Origin: Polaribacter sp. NJDZ03
GTDB lineage: Bacteria > Bacteroidota > Bacteroidia > Flavobacteriales > Flavobacteriaceae
NCBI RefSeq assembly: GCF_019263805.1
Contig: NZ_CP079195.1
Span: 2,467,001-2,531,000 of the forward strand
Direction of reading: 5' to 3'
DNA length: 64,000 bases
The notes below the pieces were generated by a model. The model saw only the letters and a list, made by a program, of their open reading frames with translations. It was not told the origin of the DNA and searched no databases. Each line of letters starts with the position of its first letter. The stretch's first letter is position 1. The translations under genes and the position numbers were made by a program. Below are positions 52,783 to 62,131 of this stretch, piece by piece.

Positions 52783-53442
52783 TTAACTCAATTTCATATC
52801 CATTAAAATGGCAAAAGTTTGATTAATATCTTCTTCTTTTACAACAATCGTCATTTCATTTGTAGTAGAAATAATTTCTTGTAGCGGTATATCTGCCCAA
52901 GCCAATTGTTTTAAAATAAAATAATAAATACCAGATTGTTCTTGGTTTTCTTTTGGAAGTTTAATAGTAATAGAAGCCAAATCTAATACACTAGAAATAA
53001 GGGCTTCTTTTTCAAAAATCTCATTTACAAAAGGCTCTAAATTTTTACTAGTAACAATATTAGTTTCAAAAATACCTTGAGAAACGGTTAAAAAATAATC
53101 AGAACTTTCTGATGATTTCATTAAAATTTTTGCAATCTCTTTTAATAATGAAGTTGTATTTTTAAAAGTAAAATCACACAAATCAGATCGTACAATTACA
53201 TCTCCTAAATCTAAAGCTAATTTTTTTATATTCTTTCTAATACGTAATTCACTTGCAGGTGAAAGTCTATTAATAGCCATCATAACCGCACCAACCTTAA
53301 CTTCCTTTTTTAAAGCAGTAGAAACTTCCGGTAAAATAATTCTTGCTAAAGAAGAAACATTTATCAACTTTTCATTTAAAGCCTCTTCTATAAAAGGTGT
53401 TTTTCTAATGGTGCTTTCTACAACTTCTTGTATTGTTTTCAT
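52783..53442 (-). CDS. ACT-domain protein related to aspartate-kinase regulatory regions
   Basis: A 219-aa protein without the catalytic kinase domain. Residues 1-95 contain a short winged-helix-like segment (SSLARIILPEVSTALKKEVKVGAVMMAINRL). Two ACT-like halves follow; the second, LASITIKLPKENQEQSGIYYFILKQLAWADIPLQEI then NEMTIVVKEEDINQTFAIL, is close to the aspartokinase ACT. Homologues in flavobacteria are often mis-annotated as aspartate kinase. It may bind an amino acid and regulate transcription or an enzyme. That is inference. Confidence 0.7.
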   Translation of the reverse strand: MKTIQEVVESTIRKTPFIEEALNEKLINVSSLARIILPEVSTALKKEVKVGAVMMAINRLSPASELRIRKNIKKLALDLGDVIVRSDLCDFTFKNTTSLLKEIAKILMKSSESSDYFLTVSQGIFETNIVTSKNLEPFVNEIFEKEALISSVLDLASITIKLPKENQEQSGIYYFILKQLAWADIPLQEIISTTNEMTIVVKEEDINQTFAILMDMKLS

Positions 53443-53562
53443 TGTAATTGTTTAATAATTAACTTCAATGTTCAAAAATAAACAATTTATTATAAAAACA
53501 ACATTAAATATCTGTTATAACTATTAGGTACATCTTATTTTAAATAGAATTAGAAATTCTTT

Positions 53563-53591
53563 ATTTAGATTCCCGTTTTTACGGGAAAGAC
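53563..53591. repeat. Small dispersed hairpin (TTCCCGT/ACGGGAA), minus-strand copy
   Basis: The same element as at 19155-19184 in opposite orientation, including the flanking TCTAAATA and GTC ends. It lies downstream of gpsA. Confidence 0.55.
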
Positions 53592-53632
53592 AATTTTAAG
53601 GGAAACCTAGAGGTAAAAACCTCAAGGAACAT

Positions 53633-54628
53633 TTAATCTAATTTATCTGTCAATTTTTGAAATTCTTTTTTAGGGTTTTTATTTGCATATAGAATATTGT
53701 AAACGGTATCTATAATAGGTGTATTTGCCCCGTTTTCTTCTTTCATTTTAAAAGCACTTTTGGTCGCATAATACCCTTCTGCAATCATGCTCATTTCCAT
53801 TTGTGCAGATTTTACCGTATACCCTTTACCAACCATGTTTCCAAATTGTCTATTTCTACTAAAAAGAGAATAACCGGTAACCAACAAATCTCCCAAATAA
53901 GCAGAATTATTGATGTTACGTTTCATTTTATGCACCTTTTTTATAAAGCTTTTCATTTCTCTAATAGCATTACTCATTAGCACTGCCTGAAAATTATCTC
54001 CATACCCCAAACCATGTGCAATACCTGCTGCAACCGCATAAATATTTTTTAACATGGCTGCATATTCTGTACCAATAATATCGTCTGAAATTTTAGTTTT
54101 TATGTACCAACTTTGAATAGATTTCTCTATAAACTTGGCATTTTCTTCATCTTTACAAGCAATAGTTAAATAAGATAAACGCTCCATAGCTACCTCTTCT
54201 GCATGACAAGGTCCCGTAATAACACCAATATTTTCTATAGGAACATTAAATTCTCTATTAAAGTGCTCGCCAATAATTAACCCTGTTTCGGGTACAATTC
54301 CTTTAATAGCAGAAAAAATAATTTTTCCCTCTAAAGAAGACGTTAATTTTTTTAATTCACTGGTTAAAAAAGCAGACGGAATTGCAAAAATAAGAACATC
54401 GTAATTTTCTACCGTGTAATTAATATCACTAGACAAATCTAACTGACGTGCATACACATCTGCAGATTGTAAATAATTAGGATTATGATCGTTTTCTTTT
54501 ATGTGTTCAATTGCTTGTTCATTACGCATGTACCAACCAATTGTTTCTAAATTTTCGCTCAACATTTTCACAATTGCGGTTGCCCAACTTCCTCCACCAA
54601 AAACTGCTATTTTTTTTTGCTTATTCAT
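53633..54628 (-). CDS. gpsA: Glycerol-3-phosphate dehydrogenase [NAD(P)+]
   Basis: A 331-aa enzyme. The Rossmann loop VFGGGSWATAIVKML, FAIPSAFL, SAIKGI and the catalytic-lysine region GTEYAAMLKNIYAVAAGIAHGLGYGDNFQA are all GpsA signatures. It reduces DHAP to sn-glycerol-3-phosphate for phospholipid synthesis in the cytoplasm. Confidence 0.95.
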   Translation of the reverse strand: MNKQKKIAVFGGGSWATAIVKMLSENLETIGWYMRNEQAIEHIKENDHNPNYLQSADVYARQLDLSSDINYTVENYDVLIFAIPSAFLTSELKKLTSSLEGKIIFSAIKGIVPETGLIIGEHFNREFNVPIENIGVITGPCHAEEVAMERLSYLTIACKDEENAKFIEKSIQSWYIKTKISDDIIGTEYAAMLKNIYAVAAGIAHGLGYGDNFQAVLMSNAIREMKSFIKKVHKMKRNINNSAYLGDLLVTGYSLFSRNRQFGNMVGKGYTVKSAQMEMSMIAEGYYATKSAFKMKEENGANTPIIDTVYNILYANKNPKKEFQKLTDKLD

Positions 54629-54696
54629 CTATTGATCATTTTATACATCAAAAGTAATAAAACTATTATCTTTTGAGGATTGCATTTACGAATTAT

Positions 54697-54704
54697 TATA
54701 TTTG
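54697..54704 (+). promoter_or_regulatory. -7 element of the flippase gene
   Basis: TATATTTG matches TAnnTTTG exactly and lies 20 bp before the TTG start. Confidence 0.6.
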
Positions 54705-54723
54705 TGTTCGCTAATTAAAAATT

Positions 54724-56178
54724 TTGAGTTCCTTAAAACGTTTTTTTAAAGACACCATAATATACGGAATTGCAGCTGTTTTACCACGTGCAATAAATAT
54801 CTTTTTGGTAAAACTACATACCTCTACTTTAGATGCAGAAAAATATGCTATAAACACAGATTATTATGTGTACGCTGCCTATTTAAATGCACTACTAACT
54901 TTTGGTATGGAAACTGCCTTTTTTCGTTTTTTTTCTAAAGAAAAAGAGAAAGGAAAAGTGGTGTCTACATCCTTTATTAGTTTGCTAATTTCTACACTCA
55001 TTTTCTTATGTTTAGCCTTATTTTTTAATAATGAAATTTCTCTTTTCTTCGGATTTAAAAATCCATTATTTTTTAAATTATTAGTATATACAATTACGTT
55101 AGATACTTTAGTAGTGGTGCCATTCGCATATTTACGTGTTACAAACAAACCTTTAAAGTTTACAGCCATAAAATTAATAAATATTGGTGTCTTTTCTATT
55201 TTGAATGTTTTCTTTCTTTGGTTTGTACCTTATGCTTTAAAAAACGAAATTTCTTTACCAGAATTTATTGTAAATTATTATAACAATTATCCTAAAGTAA
55301 TTCACATTTTTGTAGCCGGTACACTCGCAAGTTTATCTACTTTTCTGTTACTTTTTCCTGATGTTTTTAAATTTAAATTCGATTTTGATATTTCGCTTTT
55401 CAAAAGAATGTTCAAATATAGTTTTCCTATTATGATTGGAAGTTTAGCATTTGTAACCAATGAAAATTTAGACAAACTGCTGTTAGGAGATATTTTAGGC
55501 GAAAAACAAATGGGAATTTACGCGGCTTGCTATAAATTAGGCGTTTTTATGACTTTGTATATTATGGCATTTCGTTTGGGTGCAGAACCTTTTTTCTTTA
55601 ATAATGCTGATAAAAAAAATGCTAAAGAAACTTATTCGAAAGTTTTGACTTGGTTTACCATTTTTGGAGCCTTTTTTATGCTAACTGTAGTTGTTTTTAT
55701 CGATTTGTTTGCGCAAATATTATTAGGAAAACCAGAATACTTTACAGCGCTTTCTATAGTGCCAATTATACTTTTAGCAAACTTATTTTTAGGTATTTAT
55801 AACAATTTATCCATTTGGTATAAACTAACGGACAAAACAAAATACGGAATGTACTTTTCTATTGTTGGCGCCATTATTACCATTGTTTTTAACTTAATAA
55901 TGATCCCTAAAATTGGTTTTATGGCTTCTGCTTGGGCAACCTTAATAGCCTTTGGTACCATGATGGTATTGTCTTATTTTGTGGGTAAAAAACATTATCC
56001 TGTAAATTATAAATTAAAAAAAATAGCTTATTATTTAGTATTCTCTATTGTTTTTGAATTGATTTCTTTTACCGTATTTAGAGGACAGTATTGGTTTTCT
56101 ATTTTAACCCTTTTTCTTTTCTTTGGATTGATTTATTTTAACGAAAAAGAGGAAATTAAACAAATATTAAAACGATAA
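54724..56178 (+). CDS. Oligosaccharide flippase / polysaccharide export protein (Wzx/MATE-like), TTG start
   Basis: A 484-aa membrane protein with twelve to fourteen helices. RFFKDTIIYGIAAVLPRAINIFLVKLHTS is the typical N-terminus of flavobacterial Wzx-like proteins. The only usable start is TTG: an in-frame stop lies four codons upstream and the next ATG is about 60 codons downstream, beyond conserved sequence. It would move lipid-linked glycans across the inner membrane. No glycosyltransferases are nearby. Confidence 0.85.
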   Translation: MSSLKRFFKDTIIYGIAAVLPRAINIFLVKLHTSTLDAEKYAINTDYYVYAAYLNALLTFGMETAFFRFFSKEKEKGKVVSTSFISLLISTLIFLCLALFFNNEISLFFGFKNPLFFKLLVYTITLDTLVVVPFAYLRVTNKPLKFTAIKLINIGVFSILNVFFLWFVPYALKNEISLPEFIVNYYNNYPKVIHIFVAGTLASLSTFLLLFPDVFKFKFDFDISLFKRMFKYSFPIMIGSLAFVTNENLDKLLLGDILGEKQMGIYAACYKLGVFMTLYIMAFRLGAEPFFFNNADKKNAKETYSKVLTWFTIFGAFFMLTVVVFIDLFAQILLGKPEYFTALSIVPIILLANLFLGIYNNLSIWYKLTDKTKYGMYFSIVGAIITIVFNLIMIPKIGFMASAWATLIAFGTMMVLSYFVGKKHYPVNYKLKKIAYYLVFSIVFELISFTVFRGQYWFSILTLFLFFGLIYFNEKEEIKQILKR

Positions 56179-56181
56179 ATT

Positions 56182-57081
56182 ATGAAAAGAATATCACTTT
56201 TATTTTTAGCTTTTCTACTTTTTTTTATTTCTTGTAAAGTAAAAACAACAGAAAAAGTAAAAGAAATAAAATCTAAAGTAAATTCTGAAAAAACTTCTAC
56301 AAAAGCAGCCAATGTTACCATTTTAAAAAAAATATTTGTTATTGATGGTTTAAACGATATTCCGCATAAAATTTGGTTGTATTTACCTCCAAATTATAAC
56401 TCATCAAAAGAGAAATATGATGTAATATATATGCACGATGCACAAAATTTATTTGATAATGTTACTTCTTTTGTGGGTGAATGGGAAATTGATGAAACAT
56501 TAAATAATCTTTACAAAAAAACAGGGAAAAGTTTTATTGTTGTTGGTGTAGAAAACGGTGGAGAGAAAAGAATTGAAGAATATACACCTTGGAAAAATGT
56601 AAAATACGGTGGAGGAAAAGGTGAAATTTATGTAGATTTCTTGGTAAATGAACTAAAACCTTACATCGATAAAAATTACAGAACCAAACTCACCCCAGAA
56701 AATACCGCAATTATTGGTAGCTCTTTAGGAGGACTAATTTCCTTTTATGGAGGCTTAAAATATCCTGAAGTTTTTGGCAAAATTGGTGCACTTTCTACCT
56801 CTTTTTGGTTTTCTGATAAAGTAATTACATTTGCCGAAGAAAATGGAAATCAGCAAAAAACAAGACTTTATTTATTAGTGGGTGATAAAGAAGGAAATTC
56901 TATGGTTCCAGATACCGAAAATATGGCAGAATTATTAATAGATCTTGGTTTTCCATCACAAAATTTAAAAACAAAAGTACACCCAGATGGCAAACACACA
57001 GAGTCTTTTTGGAAAGCAGAATTTTTAGAAGTAATTACATTTTTATTTAATTTAGAAAACAATGAACGTACAAATAATTAA
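56182..57081 (+). CDS. Lipoprotein esterase, alpha/beta hydrolase fold (IroE/Fes-like)
   Basis: A 299-aa protein with a lipoprotein signal peptide ending FFISC (C18). The esterase D family core shows [23 protein letters not shown], nucleophile GSSLGGL, an acid in LVGDKEG and a His in [11 protein letters not shown]. It is probably attached to the outer or inner membrane and faces the periplasm. It starts 3 bp after the flippase gene and its end overlaps dut by 20 bp, so the three form an operon. Substrate unknown. Confidence 0.83.
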   Translation: MKRISLLFLAFLLFFISCKVKTTEKVKEIKSKVNSEKTSTKAANVTILKKIFVIDGLNDIPHKIWLYLPPNYNSSKEKYDVIYMHDAQNLFDNVTSFVGEWEIDETLNNLYKKTGKSFIVVGVENGGEKRIEEYTPWKNVKYGGGKGEIYVDFLVNELKPYIDKNYRTKLTPENTAIIGSSLGGLISFYGGLKYPEVFGKIGALSTSFWFSDKVITFAEENGNQQKTRLYLLVGDKEGNSMVPDTENMAELLIDLGFPSQNLKTKVHPDGKHTESFWKAEFLEVITFLFNLENNERTNN

Positions 57082-57493
57082 CAAATCGAAACACGCAACA
57101 CCTAATTACGAAACTGAAGGTGCTGCAGGAATGGATTTAAGAGCAAATATTGAAACTTCAATAACATTAAAGCCGTTAGAAAGAGCGATTGTTAAAACAG
57201 GCTTATTTATAGCTTTACCAATTGGTTTTGAAGCACAAGTAAGACCAAGAAGTGGTTTGGCTGCAAAAAAAGGGGTAACTGTTTTAAACTCTCCAGGAAC
57301 TGTAGATGCAGATTATAGAGGTGAAATTGGGGTTATTTTAGTCAACTTATCTAACGATGATTTTGTAATAAATGATGGTGAAAGAATAGCACAATTAATT
57401 ATAGCAAAACACGAGCGTGTAAACTGGCAAGAAGTAACTGTTTTAAATGAAACAGAACGTGGTGCTGGTGGTTTTGGAAGCACAGGTGTTTAA
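57062..57493 (+). CDS. dut: dUTP diphosphatase
   Basis: A 143-aa trimeric-type dUTPase with all five motifs in order: [43 protein letters not shown] and [10 protein letters not shown]. It hydrolyses dUTP to dUMP and pyrophosphate. Its ATG lies 20 bp inside the preceding esterase gene, in another frame. Confidence 0.97.
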   Translation: MNVQIINKSKHATPNYETEGAAGMDLRANIETSITLKPLERAIVKTGLFIALPIGFEAQVRPRSGLAAKKGVTVLNSPGTVDADYRGEIGVILVNLSNDDFVINDGERIAQLIIAKHERVNWQEVTVLNETERGAGGFGSTGV

Positions 57494-57533
57494 ATACTAA
57501 AACACTTCTTAAGATAATTATTTATAACTTTTA

Positions 57534-57553
57534 TTCCCGCTTTCGCGGGAATT
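57534..57553. terminator. Hairpin between convergent dut and LytTR genes
   Basis: TTCCCGC-TTTC-GCGGGAA with a T-rich 3' side; it could end dut transcription. The stem resembles the small dispersed hairpin family seen at 19155 and 53563. Confidence 0.65.
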
Positions 57554-57558
57554 TTATT

Positions 57559-58275
57559 TTAAAAGGAAAAGGAATTTTTAAGTTTTTGCATGTATTCTTT
57601 TCCAATAGGAATAACGTTTTCTTCTAAATCTATGAAAACATCTTTTGGATGTAAAAATATTTGTCCTTTTCTAGTATTTAACTTTTCAATACAATCTTTG
57701 TTTATAATAAAACTCTTATGAACTCTAATAAATTTTTTTGGTAACGTTTCTTCAAAATGTTTTAAAGATTTTGAAGTAGATAACTTCTCACCAGTTATAT
57801 TAAAAACATTGGTATAGTTTCTTTCTGCTTGTAAAAAGCAAATGTCTTTATAAGCCAAAATATTTATGTAAGAACTTGTTTTTACTGCAAGATGTGTTTG
57901 TCCTTCTGTAAACACTTTTTCAAATAATAATAATGACTTTTGTAGTTCTACAGGTTCAATTGGTTTACTTAAAAAATAAGATACTTTATTATTTACTGCT
58001 TCTTTTGCATAATAATTATGTGCTGTAGTCATAATAATAGTTGGCAACTCTATAAAAAATTCCTTTAATTTAGGAATAAGTGTAAAAGAATTTTTATCAT
58101 CAATTTCTACATCTAAAAAAATAAGATTGGGTTTTGTTTTAATAATTAAAGAAAAAGCATCTTCTAAAGTTGTTGCAACATCAACTAACTTATAATTAGA
58201 ATGTTCTTTTAAAGTTGCTTTTAAATCATCTAAAGCATCTTCTTTGTCTTGTATAATTACGTATTTGTATTTCAT
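57559..58275 (-). CDS. LytTR-family response regulator
   Basis: A 238-aa protein. The receiver domain (1-118) has the D10 acidic region, phospho-acceptor D55 in NLIFLDVEID, and FLSKPIEPVEL. The LytTR DNA-binding domain (from about 130) includes RNYTNVFNITGEKL, KKFIRVHKSFIINKDCIE and VIPIGKEYMQKLK. No histidine kinase gene is adjacent in this window, so it is an orphan here. Confidence 0.9.
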   Translation of the reverse strand: MKYKYVIIQDKEDALDDLKATLKEHSNYKLVDVATTLEDAFSLIIKTKPNLIFLDVEIDDKNSFTLIPKLKEFFIELPTIIMTTAHNYYAKEAVNNKVSYFLSKPIEPVELQKSLLLFEKVFTEGQTHLAVKTSSYINILAYKDICFLQAERNYTNVFNITGEKLSTSKSLKHFEETLPKKFIRVHKSFIINKDCIEKLNTRKGQIFLHPKDVFIDLEENVIPIGKEYMQKLKNSFSF

Positions 58276-58318
58276 ATTCTCATTAAAAAAGGAAAAATCT
58301 CAAAAAATAAAATTTTTA

Positions 58319-58326
58319 CAAATTTA
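58319..58326 (-). promoter_or_regulatory. -7 element of the LytTR regulator gene
   Basis: Minus-strand TAAATTTG fits TAnnTTTG, about 43 bp before the start codon. Confidence 0.45.
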
Positions 58327-58495
58327 GAGATAAAAAGTATTAATTAAATTAATTTTAGGATAAACAATAATAAAAAAAGGACGAAATTGTATAATTAATT
58401 GTACTTTAAAGTATTAATAATTAATTTTTAAATATTTTTTATAAAATTAATAAGTTTAATTATATTTAAAGTTAATAACAAAAAATTTATGATTT

Positions 58496-58648
58496 ATGAT
58501 TTTAGGTGTATGTCAATGGTTAAGTACAAAAACACAGTTTACTGCAAAAAATATTAGAATATTATTTGTACTGTTAGTTTTATTTGCTGGTTTAGGGCTT
58601 GGTGCTTATCTAATTTTATGGTTGGTAAAAATAGTGTCTAAAGAATAA
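58496..58648 (+). CDS. PspC-domain mini-protein
   Basis: A 50-aa protein, MILGVCQWLSTKTQFTAKNI then a hydrophobic helix and YLILWLVKIV. This is the compact PspC core, reduced to one membrane-spanning region. It lies between the LytTR gene and a convergent acetyltransferase. Membrane-stress function is only a family-level suggestion. Confidence 0.72.
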   Translation: MILGVCQWLSTKTQFTAKNIRILFVLLVLFAGLGLGAYLILWLVKIVSKE

Positions 58649-58649
58649 T

Positions 58650-59192
58650 TTAGTCTTCTAATACTTTATAAACCTGACTCATTTTTCTTACCTCTTTGTA
58701 TAATAAATTATAAGGTAAAAAAGTGTGAGAATGATATACAAAACCTAACTTTTTATAGAATTGAAAAGCTTGGGGTTGCTCATCCATTGCATCTAACCAA
58801 ATAATAGTATAGCCTTTTTGAATTGCTTTTTCTGATAACCAAGAAACAAGTTTTTTTCCAATTCCGTTTCCTTGCATTTTTTTATGAAGATAAATTCTGT
58901 GTAATTTTACTTGTTTTTCTTCGGATAAATATTCTAATTTTTCATCCCAAATAATTCTAAAATTACCAACAATTTCATCCTTAAAAAGGATAAAATAATA
59001 CTCCGTATTTTCTTCGGATATTTCTTTTAAAATATGCTCTTTAGAATATTGAGCGTTTATATACCAATCTCCTTTATCTTTCCAAAAATGACTGTATGCT
59101 AAAGGGTAAACTTCGCGCATTAAATCATACAATTTAGTACAATCTGTAGTTGTTATATTTTTTAAGGATACTTGTTTTGTTAGCTTAATCAT
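58650..59192 (-). CDS. GNAT-family N-acetyltransferase
   Basis: A 180-aa protein. The acetyl-CoA-binding motif A is seen in KLHRIYLHKKMQGNGIGKKLVSWL (R/Q-x2-G-x-G/A), and motif B in WLDAMDEQPQAFQFYKKLGF. The substrate is unknown. Its stop lies one base from the end of the PspC gene (convergent). Confidence 0.85.
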   Translation of the reverse strand: MIKLTKQVSLKNITTTDCTKLYDLMREVYPLAYSHFWKDKGDWYINAQYSKEHILKEISEENTEYYFILFKDEIVGNFRIIWDEKLEYLSEEKQVKLHRIYLHKKMQGNGIGKKLVSWLSEKAIQKGYTIIWLDAMDEQPQAFQFYKKLGFVYHSHTFLPYNLLYKEVRKMSQVYKVLED

Positions 59193-59276
59193 ATTGCAAA
59201 CTTATAAAAGTAATTGTTGCTTTACAAAAAGAAGTAAATTATACACAACAAAAATAAATTCGTTTTTTTAGCATAA

Positions 59277-59314
59277 AAAAAACTGCTATAGATTGATTAC
59301 TTCTATAGCAGTTT
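59277..59314 (-). terminator. recA terminator
   Basis: A 13-bp perfect stem AAACTGCTATAGA / TCTATAGCAGTTT with a 9-base loop. On the minus strand it is followed by a run of Ts and lies about 30 bp after the recA stop. Confidence 0.88.
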
Positions 59315-59341
59315 AATAATAATAGTTAGAACTTTTAATAT

Positions 59342-60349
59342 TTATTCTTGATTTTCAATAGCAATCTTAATTTTACCTTCAAGTTCTTCTGCCAACTCAG
59401 GATTGTCTTTAATTAAGCCTTTAACAGCATCTCTACCTTGGCCTAATTTTGTTTCTCCGTAACTAAACCAAGAACCACTTTTCTTAACAATACCTAACTC
59501 TACACCAATATCTAAAATTTCACCAACTTTAGAAATTCCTTGTCCATACATAATATCAAATTCTGCAATTTGGAAAGGAGGTGCTACTTTATTTTTAACA
59601 ACTTTAACTTTAGTACTGTTTCCAATAACCTTGTCTCCGTCTTTAATTTGTGTTCTTCTTCTAATATCTAAACGTACAGAAGCATAAAATTTTAATGCGT
59701 TACCACCCGTTGTAGTTTCTGGATTACCAAACATTACTCCAATTTTTTCACGTAATTGGTTAATAAATATAACCGTACATTTTGTTTTAGAAATTGTACC
59801 TGTTAATTTACGCAATGCTTGAGACATTAAACGAGCATGTAAACCCATTTTAGAATCTCCCATTTCTCCTTCAATCTCTGCTTTTGGCGTTAAAGCCGCA
59901 ACAGAATCAATAACCACAATATCTATTGCACCAGAACGAATTAAGTTTTCTGCAATTTCTAAAGCTTGCTCACCATGATCTGGTTGAGAAATAATTAAAT
60001 TATCTATATCTACTCCTAAATTTTCTGCGTAAAATTTATCAAATGCATGTTCTGCATCAATAAAAGCTGCAATTCCTCCTGCTTTTTGAGCCTCTGCAAT
60101 TGCATGTAATGTTAAGGTAGTTTTACCAGAAGATTCTGGTCCGTAGATTTCAATAACTCTTCCTCTTGGGTAACCACCAACGCCTAAAGCCAAATCTAAC
60201 CCTAAAGAACCAGATGAAATTGCATCTATATCTTCAGTTACTACATCACCTAATTTCATTACAGCTCCTTTACCATACGTCTTATCTAGCTTATCTAGAG
60301 TAAGTTGAAGTGCTTTTAGCTTTGCTGTTTTTTCTTTATCTGCCGCCAT
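59342..60349 (-). CDS. recA: Recombinase A
   Basis: A 335-aa protein, slightly shorter than E. coli RecA (353 aa). The Walker A motif GPESSGKTT, the [12 protein letters not shown]1 region, [20 protein letters not shown] (L2) and the C-terminal [14 protein letters not shown] are all present. It drives homologous recombination and the SOS response. It is divergent from a frameshifted dinD across a 100-bp gap with a 23-bp palindrome. Confidence 0.98.
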   Translation of the reverse strand: MAADKEKTAKLKALQLTLDKLDKTYGKGAVMKLGDVVTEDIDAISSGSLGLDLALGVGGYPRGRVIEIYGPESSGKTTLTLHAIAEAQKAGGIAAFIDAEHAFDKFYAENLGVDIDNLIISQPDHGEQALEIAENLIRSGAIDIVVIDSVAALTPKAEIEGEMGDSKMGLHARLMSQALRKLTGTISKTKCTVIFINQLREKIGVMFGNPETTTGGNALKFYASVRLDIRRRTQIKDGDKVIGNSTKVKVVKNKVAPPFQIAEFDIMYGQGISKVGEILDIGVELGIVKKSGSWFSYGETKLGQGRDAVKGLIKDNPELAEELEGKIKIAIENQE

Positions 60350-60388
60350 TAATCTTGCTTGTTTTAATTTTAAATAAGTGCCACAAGT

Positions 60389-60411
60389 TACAAAAAGAGT
60401 TTCTTTTTGTA
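60389..60411. promoter_or_regulatory. Palindrome between recA and dinD
   Basis: TACAAAAAG-N5-CTTTTTGTA, a perfect 9-bp inverted repeat, lies 40 bp from recA and about 40 bp from dinD. It could be an SOS-type operator shared by both genes. The match to any known LexA site is not established. Confidence 0.45.
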
Positions 60412-60449
60412 CTCATCTTTTTTTGTATTTTTATAAAAAATTGAAAAAG

Positions 60450-61263
60450 ATGAAAAAGGAAATCGTAGAAAGCTTATCCAAAAATTTTGAAGACCACTCT
60501 CAAACTACTGAAAGTGGTATTGAGTTTTGGTTTGCAAGAGATTTACAACAACTTTTAGGATATTCTGAATGGAGAAATTTTCAAAAAGTAATTTTTAAAT
60601 CTAAAACAGCTTGTGAAATTACTAACAACCTTATTTCAGACCATTTTGTTGACATCAACAAAATGGTAAAATTAGGTTCTGGAAGTGAAAGAGAAATTGA
60701 AGATATTATGTTAACAAGATATGCTTGTTATTTAATTGCTCAGAATGGAGATCCTAGAAAAGAGAGCATTGCTTTCGCTCAAAATTATTTTGCAATGCAA
60801 ACTAGAAAATTTGAGTTAATTGAACAAAGAATTAAAGATTGGGAAAGATTACAAGCAAGACAAAAATTAACATTGTCAGAAAAAGATTTATCAGAATTAA
60901 TTTATGAAAAAACGGGTAATGACAAAAATTTTGGGTTAATAAGAAGTAAAGGAGATCAAGCATTATTTGGGTTGTCTACCACAACAAATGAAAGTTAAAT
61001 TAGGGATTCCTAATAGTAGAGCTTTAGCAGATTATTTACCAACTATTACCATTAAAGCAAAAGATTTTGCAACAGAAATAACCGTTTTTAATACCAAAGA
61101 AAAAGATTTAAGGACTGAAAATAGTATTTCTAAAGAGCACGTAACAAACAATAGTTCCGTAAGAAAAATACTAATTGAAAGAGGAATTAAACCAGAAAAT
61201 TTACCACCTGAAGAGGATATAAAAAAATTAGAAAGAAGGGTAAATTCTGAATCAAAAAAATAG
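60450..61263 (+). pseudogene. dinD: dinD (DNA-damage-inducible protein D), split by a frameshift
   Basis: The first part (from MKKEIVESLSKNF to 60998) and the second part (from MKVKLGIPNSRALADYLP, frame +1, to 61263) together match one DinD family protein: EFWFARDLQQLLGYSEWRNFQKVI, LTRYACYLIAQNGDPRKESIAFAQNYFA, TITIKAKDFATEITVFN and SVRKILIERGIKPENLPP. A single extra base near 60980-60987 (ACCACAACAAATG) shifts the frame. Removing one base there restores the expected continuity from TT to QMKVKLG. It may be a real inactivation, a recoding site or a sequencing error. Confidence 0.8.
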
Positions 61264-61290
61264 GTAAAAATCCTGAAAAATTAAATTAAT

Positions 61291-62088
61291 ATGAAAAGTA
61301 TACAATCCTTAATTTCTAATGATAAAAAATCTAAGGTTAACATAGAAAAAGGAGAAATTATCAGTTTTAAAAAAGATGATAAAGAATATATTCATCAAAA
61401 AGGAAACAAAGGTTGGCGTAATTCTGATGATGAAATGTTTCCTGTAATTGGTCCAACTTCTAAAAATAATTTTAGAGTGCATACCAAAAATGGAGATGCA
61501 ATTTTAGATCAACATGGTTTGTTGCGTGAGTTAGAATATTCTTTAGTATCTTCGGATGAAAACTCAGCTAAATTCATCAAAAAATATAAAAAGGATACCC
61601 TTATTAACAATAGTAAATTTCCTGTAAAATCTACAGAAGAAAACCTTTCTTGGCCTTTCGATTTTACATTTGAAAAGAATTTTACACTAGAAAATGATGT
61701 TTTAAACATAGAATTTATCATTAATTCTGATGAAGGAATGCCATTTATGTTGGGCTATCATCCGGCATTTATGCTATCTAACACTGGTAACGAAACTTTA
61801 ATTTCTAATGATACAGAAATTACTTTAGCCGATGTTTATAAAGCGGGTGCTAATGCTTTTCCTATTTTAAATGCTGATAAAATCACTTTAAAAAATATTG
61901 ATAGAAACGATTTAGAAATTACTACAAAAGGTTTTAACAATTTTATGTTGTGGACAGAGGTTGATAATATGCTTTGTATTGAGCCAATTACACAATATAC
62001 TTCGCACACAGATCAAAAATTTTCTGAAAAAAACATGCGTTTATCAACAGGAAAAAATAGTTTTGGTGTCGCTGTTAAAATATTATAA
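61291..62088 (+). CDS. Aldose 1-epimerase family protein
   Basis: A 265-aa beta-sandwich protein. GWRNSDDEMFPVIGPT, ILDQHGLLRELEYSL, FMLGYHPAFML (catalytic-site His) and NFMLWTEVDNMLCIEPITQYT match the YihR/YMR099C-like branch of the galactose mutarotase family. There is no signal peptide, so it is cytoplasmic. It probably interconverts anomers of a hexose or hexose-6-phosphate. It starts about 27 bp after dinD. Confidence 0.85.
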   Translation: MKSIQSLISNDKKSKVNIEKGEIISFKKDDKEYIHQKGNKGWRNSDDEMFPVIGPTSKNNFRVHTKNGDAILDQHGLLRELEYSLVSSDENSAKFIKKYKKDTLINNSKFPVKSTEENLSWPFDFTFEKNFTLENDVLNIEFIINSDEGMPFMLGYHPAFMLSNTGNETLISNDTEITLADVYKAGANAFPILNADKITLKNIDRNDLEITTKGFNNFMLWTEVDNMLCIEPITQYTSHTDQKFSEKNMRLSTGKNSFGVAVKIL

Positions 62089-62131
62089 ATAACTTATAAA
62101 GTTATAAAACTTAAAAAATACCTTTAAAAAA

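Noticed and set aside
60378..60449. GTG-initiated extension of dinD
   Set aside because: It crosses the recA-dinD palindrome and the promoter region, and DinD homology begins after the internal ATG.
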